From: Pricia antarctica
GTDB taxonomy: Bacteria; Bacteroidota; Bacteroidia; Flavobacteriales; Flavobacteriaceae
DNA length: 55,599 nt
Direction of reading: 5' to 3'
Assembly: GCA_011050085.1 (NCBI GenBank)
Contig: DRGL01000025.1
Location: forward strand, 1-55,599
A program made the translations under genes and the position numbers. Shown here one piece after another: positions 8,146 through 16,649 of the stretch; position 1 is the stretch's first letter; the number at the start of each line of letters is the position of its first letter. The notes under the pieces are model-generated. The model did not search any database, was not told the origin of the DNA, and was given only the letters and a program-made list of their open reading frames with translations.

Positions 8146-9756
8146 ATGGAAAAGAACAAAATAGGTAGAAGGAACTTCATTAAGCTTGGTAGCCTTGGAG
8201 CAACTGTTGTTATTACCTGGCCATTGTTGAATTCCTGTAACGGTTTTGCTTCAGAAAAGAAAAACACCGTCAATCCCTATTTTCAAGCAGATTTAGACTT
8301 AGAATTGACAGCCAAAGAAACAGATATTCAATTGTTTCAAGGAAATACAACCAAGGTTTGGATGTTTGAAGGAAACGTTCTTGGCGGAGACAAAACAGCA
8401 GTACAAAAATTAGGGAAGAGCTATTTGGGACCTATAATAAGAGTACGAAAAGGACAGAAAATAAGGGTTCGCTTTACCAATCAATTACCTGAAGAAAGTA
8501 TTGTGCATTGGCACGGTATGCACGTTCCAGAAGAAGATGATGGCCATCCTAAAGATGTAATAGCTAATGGTGAAACTTATGTGTATGAATTTGAAATAAT
8601 GAACCGTGCCGGCACCTATTGGTTCCACCCACATCCCCACGGACGTACCGGGCCACAGGTATATAATGGTCTTGCAGGGCTTTTTATTGTTACGGACGAT
8701 GAAGAACAACGGTTGAAATTGCCATCAGGCGAATACGATGTTCCCGTTATACTGCAAGATCGCCAGTTCGATAGCAATAATCAACTGGTATATCTCAACC
8801 GTGGACGTATGGATAGGATGAATGGTTTTTTGGGCAACCGTATCCTTGTCAATGGGAATCCGGATAGGAAACTTTCACTTAAAAGTGGGTGTGCCTATAG
8901 ACTACGCTTTCTAAACGGCTCCAATTCACGTTTTTATAAACTAGCGTGGGAAGACGGTACCCCACTTGTTATCATAGGCAAGGATGGTAGTTTACTCGAT
9001 AGTCCTAAATCTAAACCTTATGTAATGTTGGGCGTTGCGGAAAGAATCGATGTATGGCTCGATTTAAAGAACAGGCCAAAAGGCTCACAAATGGTTTTGA
9101 AGAGTTTGTCGTTCTCTCCTGGGATGATGGGCAGGGGTCGAAACAACCTTCCCCTGGGTGGTGAATATGAAATTTTGAAAATTTTCATCGATAAAGCAGG
9201 GAACAACAACTTCCAGCTCCCACAAAAACTTGCAGTATTCAATAAACTCGATCCTGCCACTGCCGTTAATAGGAACAACCCAAGGACTTTCCGTTTTTTT
9301 ATGAGGCGAATGCAATGGACTATCAATGGCCGGACTTGGGAAATGACGGGGTTTACCGATGAAGAAACCGTAAAGCTCAACACTACCGAAGTTTGGGAAA
9401 TTGTAAACAGCGGTGGTAGAATGATGGGAGAAAGAGGTTGGAGGCGTGACCGTGGAGAAATGGAAAGAGACAGAGGAATGATGGGCGGGGGAATGCAAAT
9501 GCCACACCCTTTCCATATTCATCATTTACAATTTAATATTCTGGAAAGGGACGTTTCCGGGGTTGACAGCAGGATTTGGAATTCGGTTAAGGATGGATTT
9601 ATAGATGAGGGTTGGCAGGATACGGTTCTGTTAATGCCAGGTATGAGTGTTAAACTAATTATGCGCTTTGAAGATTTTAAAGGCCTCTTTTTATACCATT
9701 GCCATAATCTAGAACACGAAGATATGGGGATGATGCGCAATTTTAAAATTGAATAA
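8146..9756 (+). CDS. Tat-exported multicopper oxidase (CueO/CopA-like)
   Basis: 536 residues. The N-terminus RRNFIKLGSLGATVVI is a twin-arginine signal followed by a possible lipobox-like LNSC. All four copper-ligand motifs are present: HWHGMH (from H121), WFHPHPHG, HPFHIHHL and the C-terminal HCHNLEHEDMGM carrying the type 1 copper Cys, His and Met. A Met/Arg/Gly-rich insert (about residues 425-452, MMGERGWRRDRGEMERD and so on) lies just before the third motif, like the Met-rich segments that recruit Cu(I) in CueO. Likely reaction: oxidation of Cu(I) to less toxic Cu(II) in the periplasm. It stands between the Met/Cys-rich peptide and the second Fur gene. Confidence 0.93.
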   Translation: MEKNKIGRRNFIKLGSLGATVVITWPLLNSCNGFASEKKNTVNPYFQADLDLELTAKETDIQLFQGNTTKVWMFEGNVLGGDKTAVQKLGKSYLGPIIRVRKGQKIRVRFTNQLPEESIVHWHGMHVPEEDDGHPKDVIANGETYVYEFEIMNRAGTYWFHPHPHGRTGPQVYNGLAGLFIVTDDEEQRLKLPSGEYDVPVILQDRQFDSNNQLVYLNRGRMDRMNGFLGNRILVNGNPDRKLSLKSGCAYRLRFLNGSNSRFYKLAWEDGTPLVIIGKDGSLLDSPKSKPYVMLGVAERIDVWLDLKNRPKGSQMVLKSLSFSPGMMGRGRNNLPLGGEYEILKIFIDKAGNNNFQLPQKLAVFNKLDPATAVNRNNPRTFRFFMRRMQWTINGRTWEMTGFTDEETVKLNTTEVWEIVNSGGRMMGERGWRRDRGEMERDRGMMGGGMQMPHPFHIHHLQFNILERDVSGVDSRIWNSVKDGFIDEGWQDTVLLMPGMSVKLIMRFEDFKGLFLYHCHNLEHEDMGMMRNFKIE

Positions 9757-9806
9757 AAGATGGCTAGACATAGTATTGCACCGCTTGGAGTATAATTGAT
9801 TTTTGA

Positions 9807-10253
9807 ATGACTTTAATGACAACAAAAACAGAAAAAACATTATTGTCCAAAGGGATACGCCCTACTGAAATGAGGTTGAAAATTTACAAATACCTCCAGA
9901 GGAAGACCTATGCAGTAAGTTTAAACGAAATGCAAAAAGTCTTTATCGCTAAAAGCGAAGAAAACAAAACGGCAAACAGAACTACCTTTTATCGAAACCT
10001 AAAAACTTTTGAAGATAAAAGGCTAATTCATCAGATTAATGATGGGACCGGAGTGGCAAAATTTGCGATTTCCGATAAAAAGGCCAGAGGTAAATACGGT
10101 ACAGATTTACATATGCACTTTTATTGTACCAAATGTGGAAAAACAAGCTGTTTACCGAATAAAATATCGGAAGATATCTTGCCAGACGATTATGAAGTAA
10201 ACGATTTGAACCTGGTATTAAAAGGGGTATGTAAAAATTGTAATAAAAAATAA
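9807..10253 (+). CDS. Fur-family transcriptional regulator (second copy)
   Basis: 148 residues from ATG 9807; ATG 9816 (MTTKTEKTLL) is equally possible. The layout matches the Fur paralogue at 6915: winged helix (GIRPTEMRLKIYKYL, NRTTFYRNLKTFEDKRLIHQI), then HMHFYCTKCGKTSCL and GVCKNCNKK with the two CxxC pairs. It differs from the first copy by an insert AKSEENKTAN in the helix-turn-helix region and by lacking the extra CQC. It probably controls the copper or lipoamide-dehydrogenase genes next to it; the metal it senses is unknown. Confidence 0.9.
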   Translation: MTLMTTKTEKTLLSKGIRPTEMRLKIYKYLQRKTYAVSLNEMQKVFIAKSEENKTANRTTFYRNLKTFEDKRLIHQINDGTGVAKFAISDKKARGKYGTDLHMHFYCTKCGKTSCLPNKISEDILPDDYEVNDLNLVLKGVCKNCNKK

Positions 10254-10254
10254 T

Positions 10255-10318
10255 AGGTGGGAGTGCCTTAAAATTGAACCCTTACGCCCAATGGTCAGCT
10301 TAAGGTTTCCCCCCACCT
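10255..10318. repeat. Nested inverted repeat between fur and lpd
   Basis: Outer arms AGGTGGG (10255-10261) and CCCACCT (10312-10318) enclose inner arms CCTTAA (10266-10271) and TTAAGG (10300-10305), leaving a 28-base apical loop. It occupies nearly the whole gap between the second Fur gene and dihydrolipoyl dehydrogenase. It may be a terminator-like or leader RNA structure, or the remnant of a small mobile hairpin; no T run follows. Confidence 0.5.
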
Positions 10319-10342
10319 TATTTAATTTAAAAATATACGAAT

Positions 10343-11746
10343 ATGGAAAAATTTGATGTAACTATTATAGGGTCTGGCCCTGGCGGGTATGTAAGCGCTA
10401 TACGTTGCGCCCAATTAGGATTAAAAGTAGCCATTATTGAAAGGTACAGCACGCTTGGCGGCACCTGCCTTAACGTGGGCTGTATTCCGTCAAAAGCCTG
10501 GCTTGAAGCCTCTGAGCATTATTACAAACTCAAACATCAATTCGAAAATTTTGGGATTGATGTAAAAGAAGCCAATGTCGATATCAAAAAAATGAACCAA
10601 AGGGTTCAGGATGTGGTACAGGAAATCATCAATGGCGTTGGGTATCTGATGAAAAAGAACAAAGTTACCGTCTATGAAGGCCACGGCACCATCAAGGACA
10701 AAAACACGATTGAGATTAAGGCCGAAGCTAAAACGGAAACTATAGAAACCGATAAAATTATCATTGCCACAGGGTCCAAACCCGCTTCCTTGCCCAATAT
10801 TAAAATCGATAAAAAAAGGATAATCTCTTCCACCCAAGCCCTTGCCCTACAGGAAATTCCCGACCATTTATTGGTCGTTGGTGGAGGCGTTATCGGGGTT
10901 GAGATAGGTTCTGTTTTCGCCCGCCTGGGCTCTAAGGTGTCTATTGTGGAATATTTTGATAGCCTCATCGCCACTATGGATGGCGCACTGGGACATCAAT
11001 TGCATCGTTCCCTAAGAAAACAGGGAATTGAGTTTTATTTGGAACATAAAGTGACCAATGCAACAGCAACGGACAACAAAGTTGAATTGAAAGCGGAAAA
11101 CCTGTCCGATAAAAAAGAAATGAATTTAGAAGGCGACTATTGCCTTATGGCCATTGGCCGGAAACCGTACACCGCCAATTTAGGCCTTGAAAACATTGGC
11201 GTGGAAACCAATGAGAAAGGACAGGTAACGGTAAATGAGAACCTTGAAACCAATGTCAAGGGTGTATATGCCATTGGGGATGTAATCCGAGGGGCAATGC
11301 TTGCCCATAAAGCCAGTGAAGAGGGCGTTTTTGTAGCCGAAAGGATAGCAGATCAAAAGCCACATATCAATTATTCGCTTATTCCTAATATTGTTTATAC
11401 CCAGCCCGAAGTGGCCGGGGTAGGCTTAACCGAAGAAGAATTGAAAGAAGCAGGAAGAAGTATTAAAACAGGCTCTTTTCCTTTTAAGGCCAACGCAAGG
11501 GCGAAAATAAGTATGGACACCGACGGCTTCATAAAAGTAATCGCAGATAAAGAAACTGATGAGATATTGGGAGTGCATATGATAGGGCCACGCATTGCAG
11601 ACAGCTATACCGAAGCGGTGGTAGCGATGGAATTCAGGGCATCTGCCGAAGATGTTGCAAGGATGTCCCACGGGCACCCAACTTTTTCAGAAACCTTTAA
11701 AGAGGCCTGTCTGGCAGCCACCGAAGACAGAGCGTTGCATATTTAA
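10343..11746 (+). CDS. lpdA: Dihydrolipoyl dehydrogenase
   Basis: 467 residues, the usual length. FAD-binding GSGPGGY (11-16), redox disulfide GGTCLNVGCIPSK (Cys42 and Cys47), NAD-binding GGGVIGVEIGSVFARLG, second FAD motif YAIGDV, and the C-terminal catalytic His/Glu motif HGHPTFSE are all present, so the enzyme should be active. It reoxidises dihydrolipoyl groups on 2-oxoacid dehydrogenases or GcvH with NAD+. No E1/E2 genes are nearby, so it is a solitary copy carried with metal-resistance cargo. A lipoyl-carrier GcvH lies in the ars operon of the same element. Arsenite and other thiophilic metals poison lipoyl groups, so a spare enzyme would make sense. Confidence 0.93.
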   Translation: MEKFDVTIIGSGPGGYVSAIRCAQLGLKVAIIERYSTLGGTCLNVGCIPSKAWLEASEHYYKLKHQFENFGIDVKEANVDIKKMNQRVQDVVQEIINGVGYLMKKNKVTVYEGHGTIKDKNTIEIKAEAKTETIETDKIIIATGSKPASLPNIKIDKKRIISSTQALALQEIPDHLLVVGGGVIGVEIGSVFARLGSKVSIVEYFDSLIATMDGALGHQLHRSLRKQGIEFYLEHKVTNATATDNKVELKAENLSDKKEMNLEGDYCLMAIGRKPYTANLGLENIGVETNEKGQVTVNENLETNVKGVYAIGDVIRGAMLAHKASEEGVFVAERIADQKPHINYSLIPNIVYTQPEVAGVGLTEEELKEAGRSIKTGSFPFKANARAKISMDTDGFIKVIADKETDEILGVHMIGPRIADSYTEAVVAMEFRASAEDVARMSHGHPTFSETFKEACLAATEDRALHI

Positions 11747-11874
11747 CGGCCTTAATTTAATTGTAAAATCGGATTAGGCAGTTTTTAATCATTTCATAAG
11801 ACTTAAATCAGTTTGTATTAAGTTTAAGTTTATGGTCTAAAAAATAAAATAAATATTTTAAAAATGTAAAGAGC

Positions 11875-13131
11875 ATGAGAACTATTCCGAAAGACAAAAA
11901 CATCGATAGTAGTTTGACGCTACTTCGTGACGGCTATGAATTTATTCAGAAAAAGCGTCAAAAGCTTTGGTCCGATATTTTTAGAACCCGTTTGATGTTA
12001 AAGGAAACGATCTGCATGAGTGGAAAAGAAGCCGCGGAGGTTTTCTATGACACTGAAAAGTTTCAGCGAAAAGACGCTGCTCCTAAAAGAGTGCAAAAAA
12101 CATTATTCGGCCAGAAGGGCGTCCAGACACTGGATAATTCAGCACACAGGCAAAGAAAAGAAATGTTTATGTCTTTGATGAAACCGGATAGCCTTCGGAG
12201 GTTCCTGGAAATTCAAAAAAGCTACTGGAAAAAATACATTAGTAAATGGGAGAAAGAAGAGCAAATAATATTATTTAACGAAGTACAGGCGCTACTCTGT
12301 CGTGCAGTCTGTTCGTGGTCGGGCGTGCCGCTGCGCGAAGAAGAAGTGCAACAAAGAGCAAAGGATCTTGGGGCTATGGTAGATGCCTTCGGAGCCATCG
12401 GTCCAAGGCACTGGCGAGGAAAGCAGGCGAGGAAAAGAGCTGAAAAGTGGATTGGTAACCTTATTAAGGAAATCCGTAACGGCAAAATTCATGTAGAAAA
12501 GGGTACTGCCGCCCACTCAATTGCTTTTCACCGTGAGCTTGATGGCAAATTGTTGGACACACAGGTTGCAGCAGTAGAACTGATCAATGTATTAAGGCCC
12601 ACCGTAGCCATAGCTACCTACATTACTTTTACTGCCCTTGCTTTACATCAATATCCACAATACAAAAAAGAAATACAGACAGGGAAAGAGAATCTGACAG
12701 AAATGCTGGTACAGGAAGTACGAAGGTTTTATCCATTCACCCCAGTGGTAGGCGCCATTGTGCGAAAAGAATTTGAATGGAAAGGATATACATTTAAGCG
12801 TGGCAGGTTGGTGTTGCTGGATATATATGGCATGCTTCACGATCCTGAATTATGGCAACATCCTCAGGAATTTAATCCTGAAAGATTTATAAACTGGGAC
12901 GGCAATCCCTTTACATTAATTCCACAGGGTGGAGGAGAACATTTATACGGTCATCGGTGCGCGGGTGAATGGCTCACTATTGAATCGATGAAACAAGCTG
13001 TGGATTTTCTGATTAATCGGATAACTTACGAAATACCCGATCAGGATTTGACATTCAGTTTATCGCGTATGCCCACGCTGCCGCGCAGTGGTTTTATAAT
13101 GAGAAACATAAAAAGCCAGCAAAATGAGTGA
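11875..13131 (+). CDS. Cytochrome P450, CYP152-like fatty-acid peroxygenase
   Basis: 418 residues, matching the short CYP152 group (P450BSbeta/YbdT type). The haem ligand is Cys362 in GHRCAGEWLTIE, and NVLRPTVAIATY contains R241-P242, equivalent to the Arg-Pro that holds the substrate carboxylate in P450BSbeta; the usual acid-alcohol oxygen-activating pair is absent, as expected for peroxygenases. The N-terminus (IDSSLTLLRDGYEFI) and FGAIGPRHWRGKQARKRAE are also characteristic. Members use H2O2 to hydroxylate or decarboxylate fatty acids without a reductase. The next gene overlaps it by 8 bases. A fragment of this gene is duplicated at 14827-15005. Confidence 0.92.
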   Translation: MRTIPKDKNIDSSLTLLRDGYEFIQKKRQKLWSDIFRTRLMLKETICMSGKEAAEVFYDTEKFQRKDAAPKRVQKTLFGQKGVQTLDNSAHRQRKEMFMSLMKPDSLRRFLEIQKSYWKKYISKWEKEEQIILFNEVQALLCRAVCSWSGVPLREEEVQQRAKDLGAMVDAFGAIGPRHWRGKQARKRAEKWIGNLIKEIRNGKIHVEKGTAAHSIAFHRELDGKLLDTQVAAVELINVLRPTVAIATYITFTALALHQYPQYKKEIQTGKENLTEMLVQEVRRFYPFTPVVGAIVRKEFEWKGYTFKRGRLVLLDIYGMLHDPELWQHPQEFNPERFINWDGNPFTLIPQGGGEHLYGHRCAGEWLTIESMKQAVDFLINRITYEIPDQDLTFSLSRMPTLPRSGFIMRNIKSQQNE

Positions 13132-13744
13132 AGAAGACGAAATTCAGCTTGATGCCTCTAATAAGGCGGAAAGAAAAACATTAAAACAAGTCCTGGGAAT
13201 CAATATGTTTCAGGTGGCACTGGCCGGTATTGTTGGCTTTATAGCAAATTCCACAGGATTATTGGGTGCTGCACTTGACAACCTTGCTGACTCAGCCGTT
13301 TACATTGTAAGCATATACGCTGTGGGCAAAGGTGCTGTAGCTCAATCACGCGCTGCAAACCTTTCCGGTGTTCTTTTAATTGGGCTGGGTCTGCTTTTGT
13401 TAGGTGAAGTGATTAGGCGTTTCCTTACAGAAGCCGAACCAATTGGCTGGGCAATGATCATTACGGCGATCATAAATGCGGCGAGTAATCTTTTTGCCTT
13501 GCGCCTGCTGAAATCTCAAGGTGAAAGAGGCGTACATATGAAAGCCTCTATGGTATTTACCAGCAACGATATGCTTGTTAATTTAGGAATTGTATTATCT
13601 GGTGTCGCGGTGATGGTGTTTAACTCTTCTCTTCCGGATTTGATCATCAGTCTTTTAGTAGTTATAGTTGTGCTACAGGGGGGGTGGGAAATTCTTAAGG
13701 AAGCCAAAAAAGCACGCAGGGGAGCTGAAAACGATCAAAAATGA
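13124..13744 (+). CDS. CDF-related cation transporter, short form
   Basis: 206 residues with about six membrane helices. The helix GAALDNLADSAVYIVSIYAVG carries an acidic pair like that of TM2 in cation diffusion facilitators, and FTSNDMLVNLGIVLSG resembles TM5 with its His replaced. The cytoplasmic C-terminal domain is missing, so the protein is about 90 residues shorter than a normal CDF. Homologous to the cation transporter at 15129, which has an extra N-terminal domain. The start overlaps the P450 stop by 8 bases, and its stop overlaps the next ATG. Likely divalent-metal export; substrate not deducible. Confidence 0.8.
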   Translation: MSEEDEIQLDASNKAERKTLKQVLGINMFQVALAGIVGFIANSTGLLGAALDNLADSAVYIVSIYAVGKGAVAQSRAANLSGVLLIGLGLLLLGEVIRRFLTEAEPIGWAMIITAIINAASNLFALRLLKSQGERGVHMKASMVFTSNDMLVNLGIVLSGVAVMVFNSSLPDLIISLLVVIVVLQGGWEILKEAKKARRGAENDQK

Positions 13745-14826
13745 AAAATATTTTATTTATTATATTTTTGTTTAGTCAATCGAGTTATTCTGGCAATCAT
13801 CTGGAAATTAGCATCCTTACCTGTTCGCCCGGTGATGAAGTATATTCAGTTTTTGGACATTCTGCAATTAGAATCAAAGATAAAGATCAATCATTAGATT
13901 GGGTTTACAATTTTGGAATGTTTGATTTTGAAAGTCCCAATTTTACTTTCAAATTTATAAGAGGAAAACTCAAGTACTACTTAGGCATTCAAAAGACAAA
14001 GGATTTTCTTGAGCAATATACAAGACAGGATAGACTGGTAATAGAACAGAAACTAAATCTTTCAGAAAAACAGAAAATCCAATTCATAACCAGGCTCAAT
14101 TTTTTATACAGGCCCGAAAATCGGCAGTACTACTATTCCTTTTTAAAAAAAAATTGTTCGACTGAGATTCGAGATTTGTTGAGCGAAATAGGGGTGAATT
14201 TTCCCAAAGAAAATTTGGAGGTATCTTATAGACAATTAATTAATTATCATCTTGCTGATCATCTCTGGCTGAGATTTGGCATCAACCTATTATTAGGAAA
14301 GTCAATAGATCAAAACTCTAATAAATTTGAAAGTACCTTTTTGCCAGTATATCTAAAAGAGGAAATTAGTGATTCCCAATTGAATGGAAGACCGCTGGTG
14401 AAGTGGGAACAGACCTTAAATAGGGTTGAAAATAAACAGAAAAGAAGTCTTCAATATTGGCTTTCCCCAATCCTGATTTTTTCTCTTTTATTTTTACTTT
14501 TTCTTTTTTGGTTTCCTCGGCCAGCTCAAATAGCAGTAATAGTTTTAATAGGTGGAGTGGGCCTGGTGCTGTCGTTGATGTGGTTTTTTTCTGATCATCT
14601 GGAGGTTCGAAATAATTTAAATATTCTTTGGTGTAATCCCTTATATCTACTATACCTTCCTTTAATGATCAAAAATAAATCAAGAATTCTATTGGCTTTT
14701 TTATTAATGACATTATTATTTAGTACAATTTTTATTTGGCTACTAGGTCTACAATTATTTGATATTGCTATTATACCTATATTATTGATATTGGTAATAG
14801 TAAACTATATACAAATTAGAAAATAG
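13741..14826 (+). CDS. DUF4105 (Lnb N-terminal-type) membrane protein
   Basis: 361 residues. After a signal peptide (MKNILFIIFLFSQSSYS), residues about 20-160 match the DUF4105/Lnb-N domain: ISILTCSPGDEVYSVFGHSAIRI, VYNFGMFDF and a later NCSTEIRDLL. The conserved His (GHSAIRI) and Cys are those of a papain/NlpC-like fold. The C-terminal third has about four hydrophobic helices (from about residue 240). The family is common in Bacteroidota and of unknown function, perhaps amidase or acyl-transferase activity at the envelope. ATGA overlap with the transporter upstream makes P450-CDF-DUF4105 a coupled operon. Confidence 0.85.
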   Translation: MKNILFIIFLFSQSSYSGNHLEISILTCSPGDEVYSVFGHSAIRIKDKDQSLDWVYNFGMFDFESPNFTFKFIRGKLKYYLGIQKTKDFLEQYTRQDRLVIEQKLNLSEKQKIQFITRLNFLYRPENRQYYYSFLKKNCSTEIRDLLSEIGVNFPKENLEVSYRQLINYHLADHLWLRFGINLLLGKSIDQNSNKFESTFLPVYLKEEISDSQLNGRPLVKWEQTLNRVENKQKRSLQYWLSPILIFSLLFLLFLFWFPRPAQIAVIVLIGGVGLVLSLMWFFSDHLEVRNNLNILWCNPLYLLYLPLMIKNKSRILLAFLLMTLLFSTIFIWLLGLQLFDIAIIPILLILVIVNYIQIRK

Positions 14827-15111
14827 AGTGCAAAAAACATTATTCCTCCAGAAGGGTGTCCAGACACTGAATAATTCAGCATACAGGCAAAGAAATGAAA
14901 TGTCTATGTCTTTGATGAAACCGGATAGCCTGCGGGGGTTCCTAAAAATTCAAAAGAGCTACTGGGAAACATACATTGGTAAATGGGAGAAAGATGAAGA
15001 GCAAAAGTGCCTTTGCCGGAGTGGTTTCAGGCAGAAGAAGTAAACCTGCTGCTAAAAGGATTTTGTAACAATTGTATCCGGATAAAGGACAACTATTATA
15101 ACGAATATTAA
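14827..15111 (+). pseudogene. Recombination scar: duplicated P450 fragment joined to a Fur C-terminal fragment
   Basis: Bases 14827-15005 are a diverged copy of P450 bases 12090-12265 (for example VQTLNNSAYRQRNEM against VQTLDNSAHRQRKEM, and LMKPDSLRGFLKIQKSYW against LMKPDSLRRFLEIQKSYW), with one extra codon. From 15004 another frame reads LPEWFQAEEVNLLLKGFCNN to a stop at 15109-15111; this matches the end of Fur proteins (compare ILPDDYEVNDLNLVLKGVCKNC). So two gene fragments were fused and neither is complete. An open frame from 14828 to 15043 spans the P450 part but is not a functional gene. Confidence 0.8.
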
Positions 15112-15128
15112 AAATAAAAAAAGAGATA

Positions 15129-15920
15129 ATGGAGAAAACAACATTTAAGATAACCAAAATGGATTGCCCTTCGGAAGAGCAGATGATCCGGATGAAGTTG
15201 GAATCTTATGCTCAAGTGAAATATTTGGATTTTGATATTCCCAACAGGAAATTGGAAGTATATCATGTGGATGGCATTGAAGATATACAAACATCAATAG
15301 CCGGTTTAAACCTTGGGGATTCTTTAGAGGGAACCGAAGAAGCCGAGCCTCCCGTAATAGAAGACCAATCCAAACAGAAAACAATCCTTTGGTGGGTCCT
15401 GGGGATAAATTTCGGCTTTTTCATTATCGAAATGACCACGGGTTGGATTTCGTCTTCTATGGGCCTTATTGCAGATTCTTTGGATATGCTGGCAGATTCT
15501 ATCGTGTACGCGCTAAGCCTATTCGCCGTTGGTGGTGCCATTTCCAGGAAAAAGAAAGTGGCAAAGTTTAGCGGCTACTTTCAAATGGCGTTGGCAACAC
15601 TTGGTTTTGCAGAGGTATTAAGAAGGTTTTTTACCAGTAGTGAAACACCAATGTTCCAGTGGATGATCATAATTTCCATTTTAGCCCTACTGGGGAACCT
15701 AATTTCGCTCTGGTTGATAAACAAAGCTAAAAGTAAAGAAGCCCATATGCAGGCCAGTGCCATTTTCACTTCAAATGATATTATTGTAAACGGCGGGGTG
15801 ATCCTGGCCGGTGTTTTGGTCTATTTCCTGGATAGCAAATGGCCCGATTTGGTGATTGGCGGAATCGTTTTCACGTTTGTGATGCGGGGCGCAATAAGAA
15901 TATTGAAACTATCGAAATAA
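15129..15920 (+). CDS. CDF-related cation transporter with N-terminal HMA-like domain
   Basis: 263 residues. Residues 1-65 look like a heavy-metal-associated fold (TFKITKMDCPSEEQMIRMKL), but with CPSEE instead of CxxC. Residues about 80-263 form six membrane helices homologous to the transporter at 13124, with SMGLIADSLDMLADSIVYAL (acidic pairs in TM2) and IFTSNDIIVNGGVILAGV in TM5. There is no C-terminal cytoplasmic domain; the metal-sensing role may have moved to the N-terminus. An lspA gene follows 40 bases later, a pairing also seen in lead/cadmium-resistance islands. Confidence 0.85.
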   Translation: MEKTTFKITKMDCPSEEQMIRMKLESYAQVKYLDFDIPNRKLEVYHVDGIEDIQTSIAGLNLGDSLEGTEEAEPPVIEDQSKQKTILWWVLGINFGFFIIEMTTGWISSSMGLIADSLDMLADSIVYALSLFAVGGAISRKKKVAKFSGYFQMALATLGFAEVLRRFFTSSETPMFQWMIIISILALLGNLISLWLINKAKSKEAHMQASAIFTSNDIIVNGGVILAGVLVYFLDSKWPDLVIGGIVFTFVMRGAIRILKLSK

Positions 15921-15960
15921 CTTAAATATGTGATCCGCAATATGTATAGTTAATAAAAAG

Positions 15961-16647
15961 ATGATTATGAATAATCGAAATGTAGCATTATTGATTTTAC
16001 TGTTGTTAGCAATAGACCAGGCCATAAAGATTTATGTGAAGACCCATTTTTATTATGGCGAGGAGTATTACATATTTGGCCTGGATTGGTTTCGCTTACA
16101 TTTTTTGGAAAATCCCGGGATGGCCTGGGGCTTTAAATTTGGGGAGGGATATCTGGCAAAGCTTGTTTTGATCCTATTTCGCTTCGTAGCCGTAATTTGG
16201 GGGACTTTTTATATCAAAAAGATGATATGCGAGGGATATGCAAAGATCTTTATAATCTGTGCAGCATTTATATACGCAGGTGCATTGGGTAACTTGATTG
16301 ACGGCGCATTTTACGGACTGATCTTTGAAAAAAGTGATCCGGCAGTACAAAACGTTGCAGAAATATTCCCGTCAGGGGGTGGATATGCTGGATTTTTAAA
16401 TGGCAATGTCGTGGATATGTGGTTCCTTCCCATTATTGATACAAGGCTTCCGGAGTGGCTGCCATTTTGGGGAGGTAATCAATTTACTTTTTTTGACCCT
16501 GTATTTAATACCGCAGATGTCTGGATTAGCACGGGAGTGATTTTACTCCTGATCTTTCAAAACAAACACAATAAAGACCAGAAAATATCGAATAAGAAAA
16601 AGTTGAAATATACTGAGGGTAACAGAAAAATTATAAACAACGATTAG
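15961..16647 (+). CDS. lspA: Lipoprotein signal peptidase II (accessory copy)
   Basis: 228 residues from ATG 15961 (ATG 15967 also possible). Four membrane helices and the aspartyl-protease catalytic pair, D152 in NGNVVDMW and D186 in FNTADVW, identify signal peptidase II, the inner-membrane enzyme that cleaves prolipoprotein signal peptides. The C-terminus has a basic tail of about 25 residues. It sits between a cation transporter and a Na/Ca-exchanger-like gene; LspA homologues are repeatedly linked to metal-efflux genes (as in pbr lead resistance), where they are thought to help handle lead or process adaptor lipoproteins. The chromosome should carry its own essential copy elsewhere. Confidence 0.93.
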   Translation: MIMNNRNVALLILLLLAIDQAIKIYVKTHFYYGEEYYIFGLDWFRLHFLENPGMAWGFKFGEGYLAKLVLILFRFVAVIWGTFYIKKMICEGYAKIFIICAAFIYAGALGNLIDGAFYGLIFEKSDPAVQNVAEIFPSGGGYAGFLNGNVVDMWFLPIIDTRLPEWLPFWGGNQFTFFDPVFNTADVWISTGVILLLIFQNKHNKDQKISNKKKLKYTEGNRKIINND

Positions 16648-16649
16648 TT

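Noticed and set aside
14828-15043. 71-residue frame starting at GTG
   Set aside because: It is a copy of an internal P450 fragment and ends out of frame in a Fur remnant; a pseudogene scar, not a gene.
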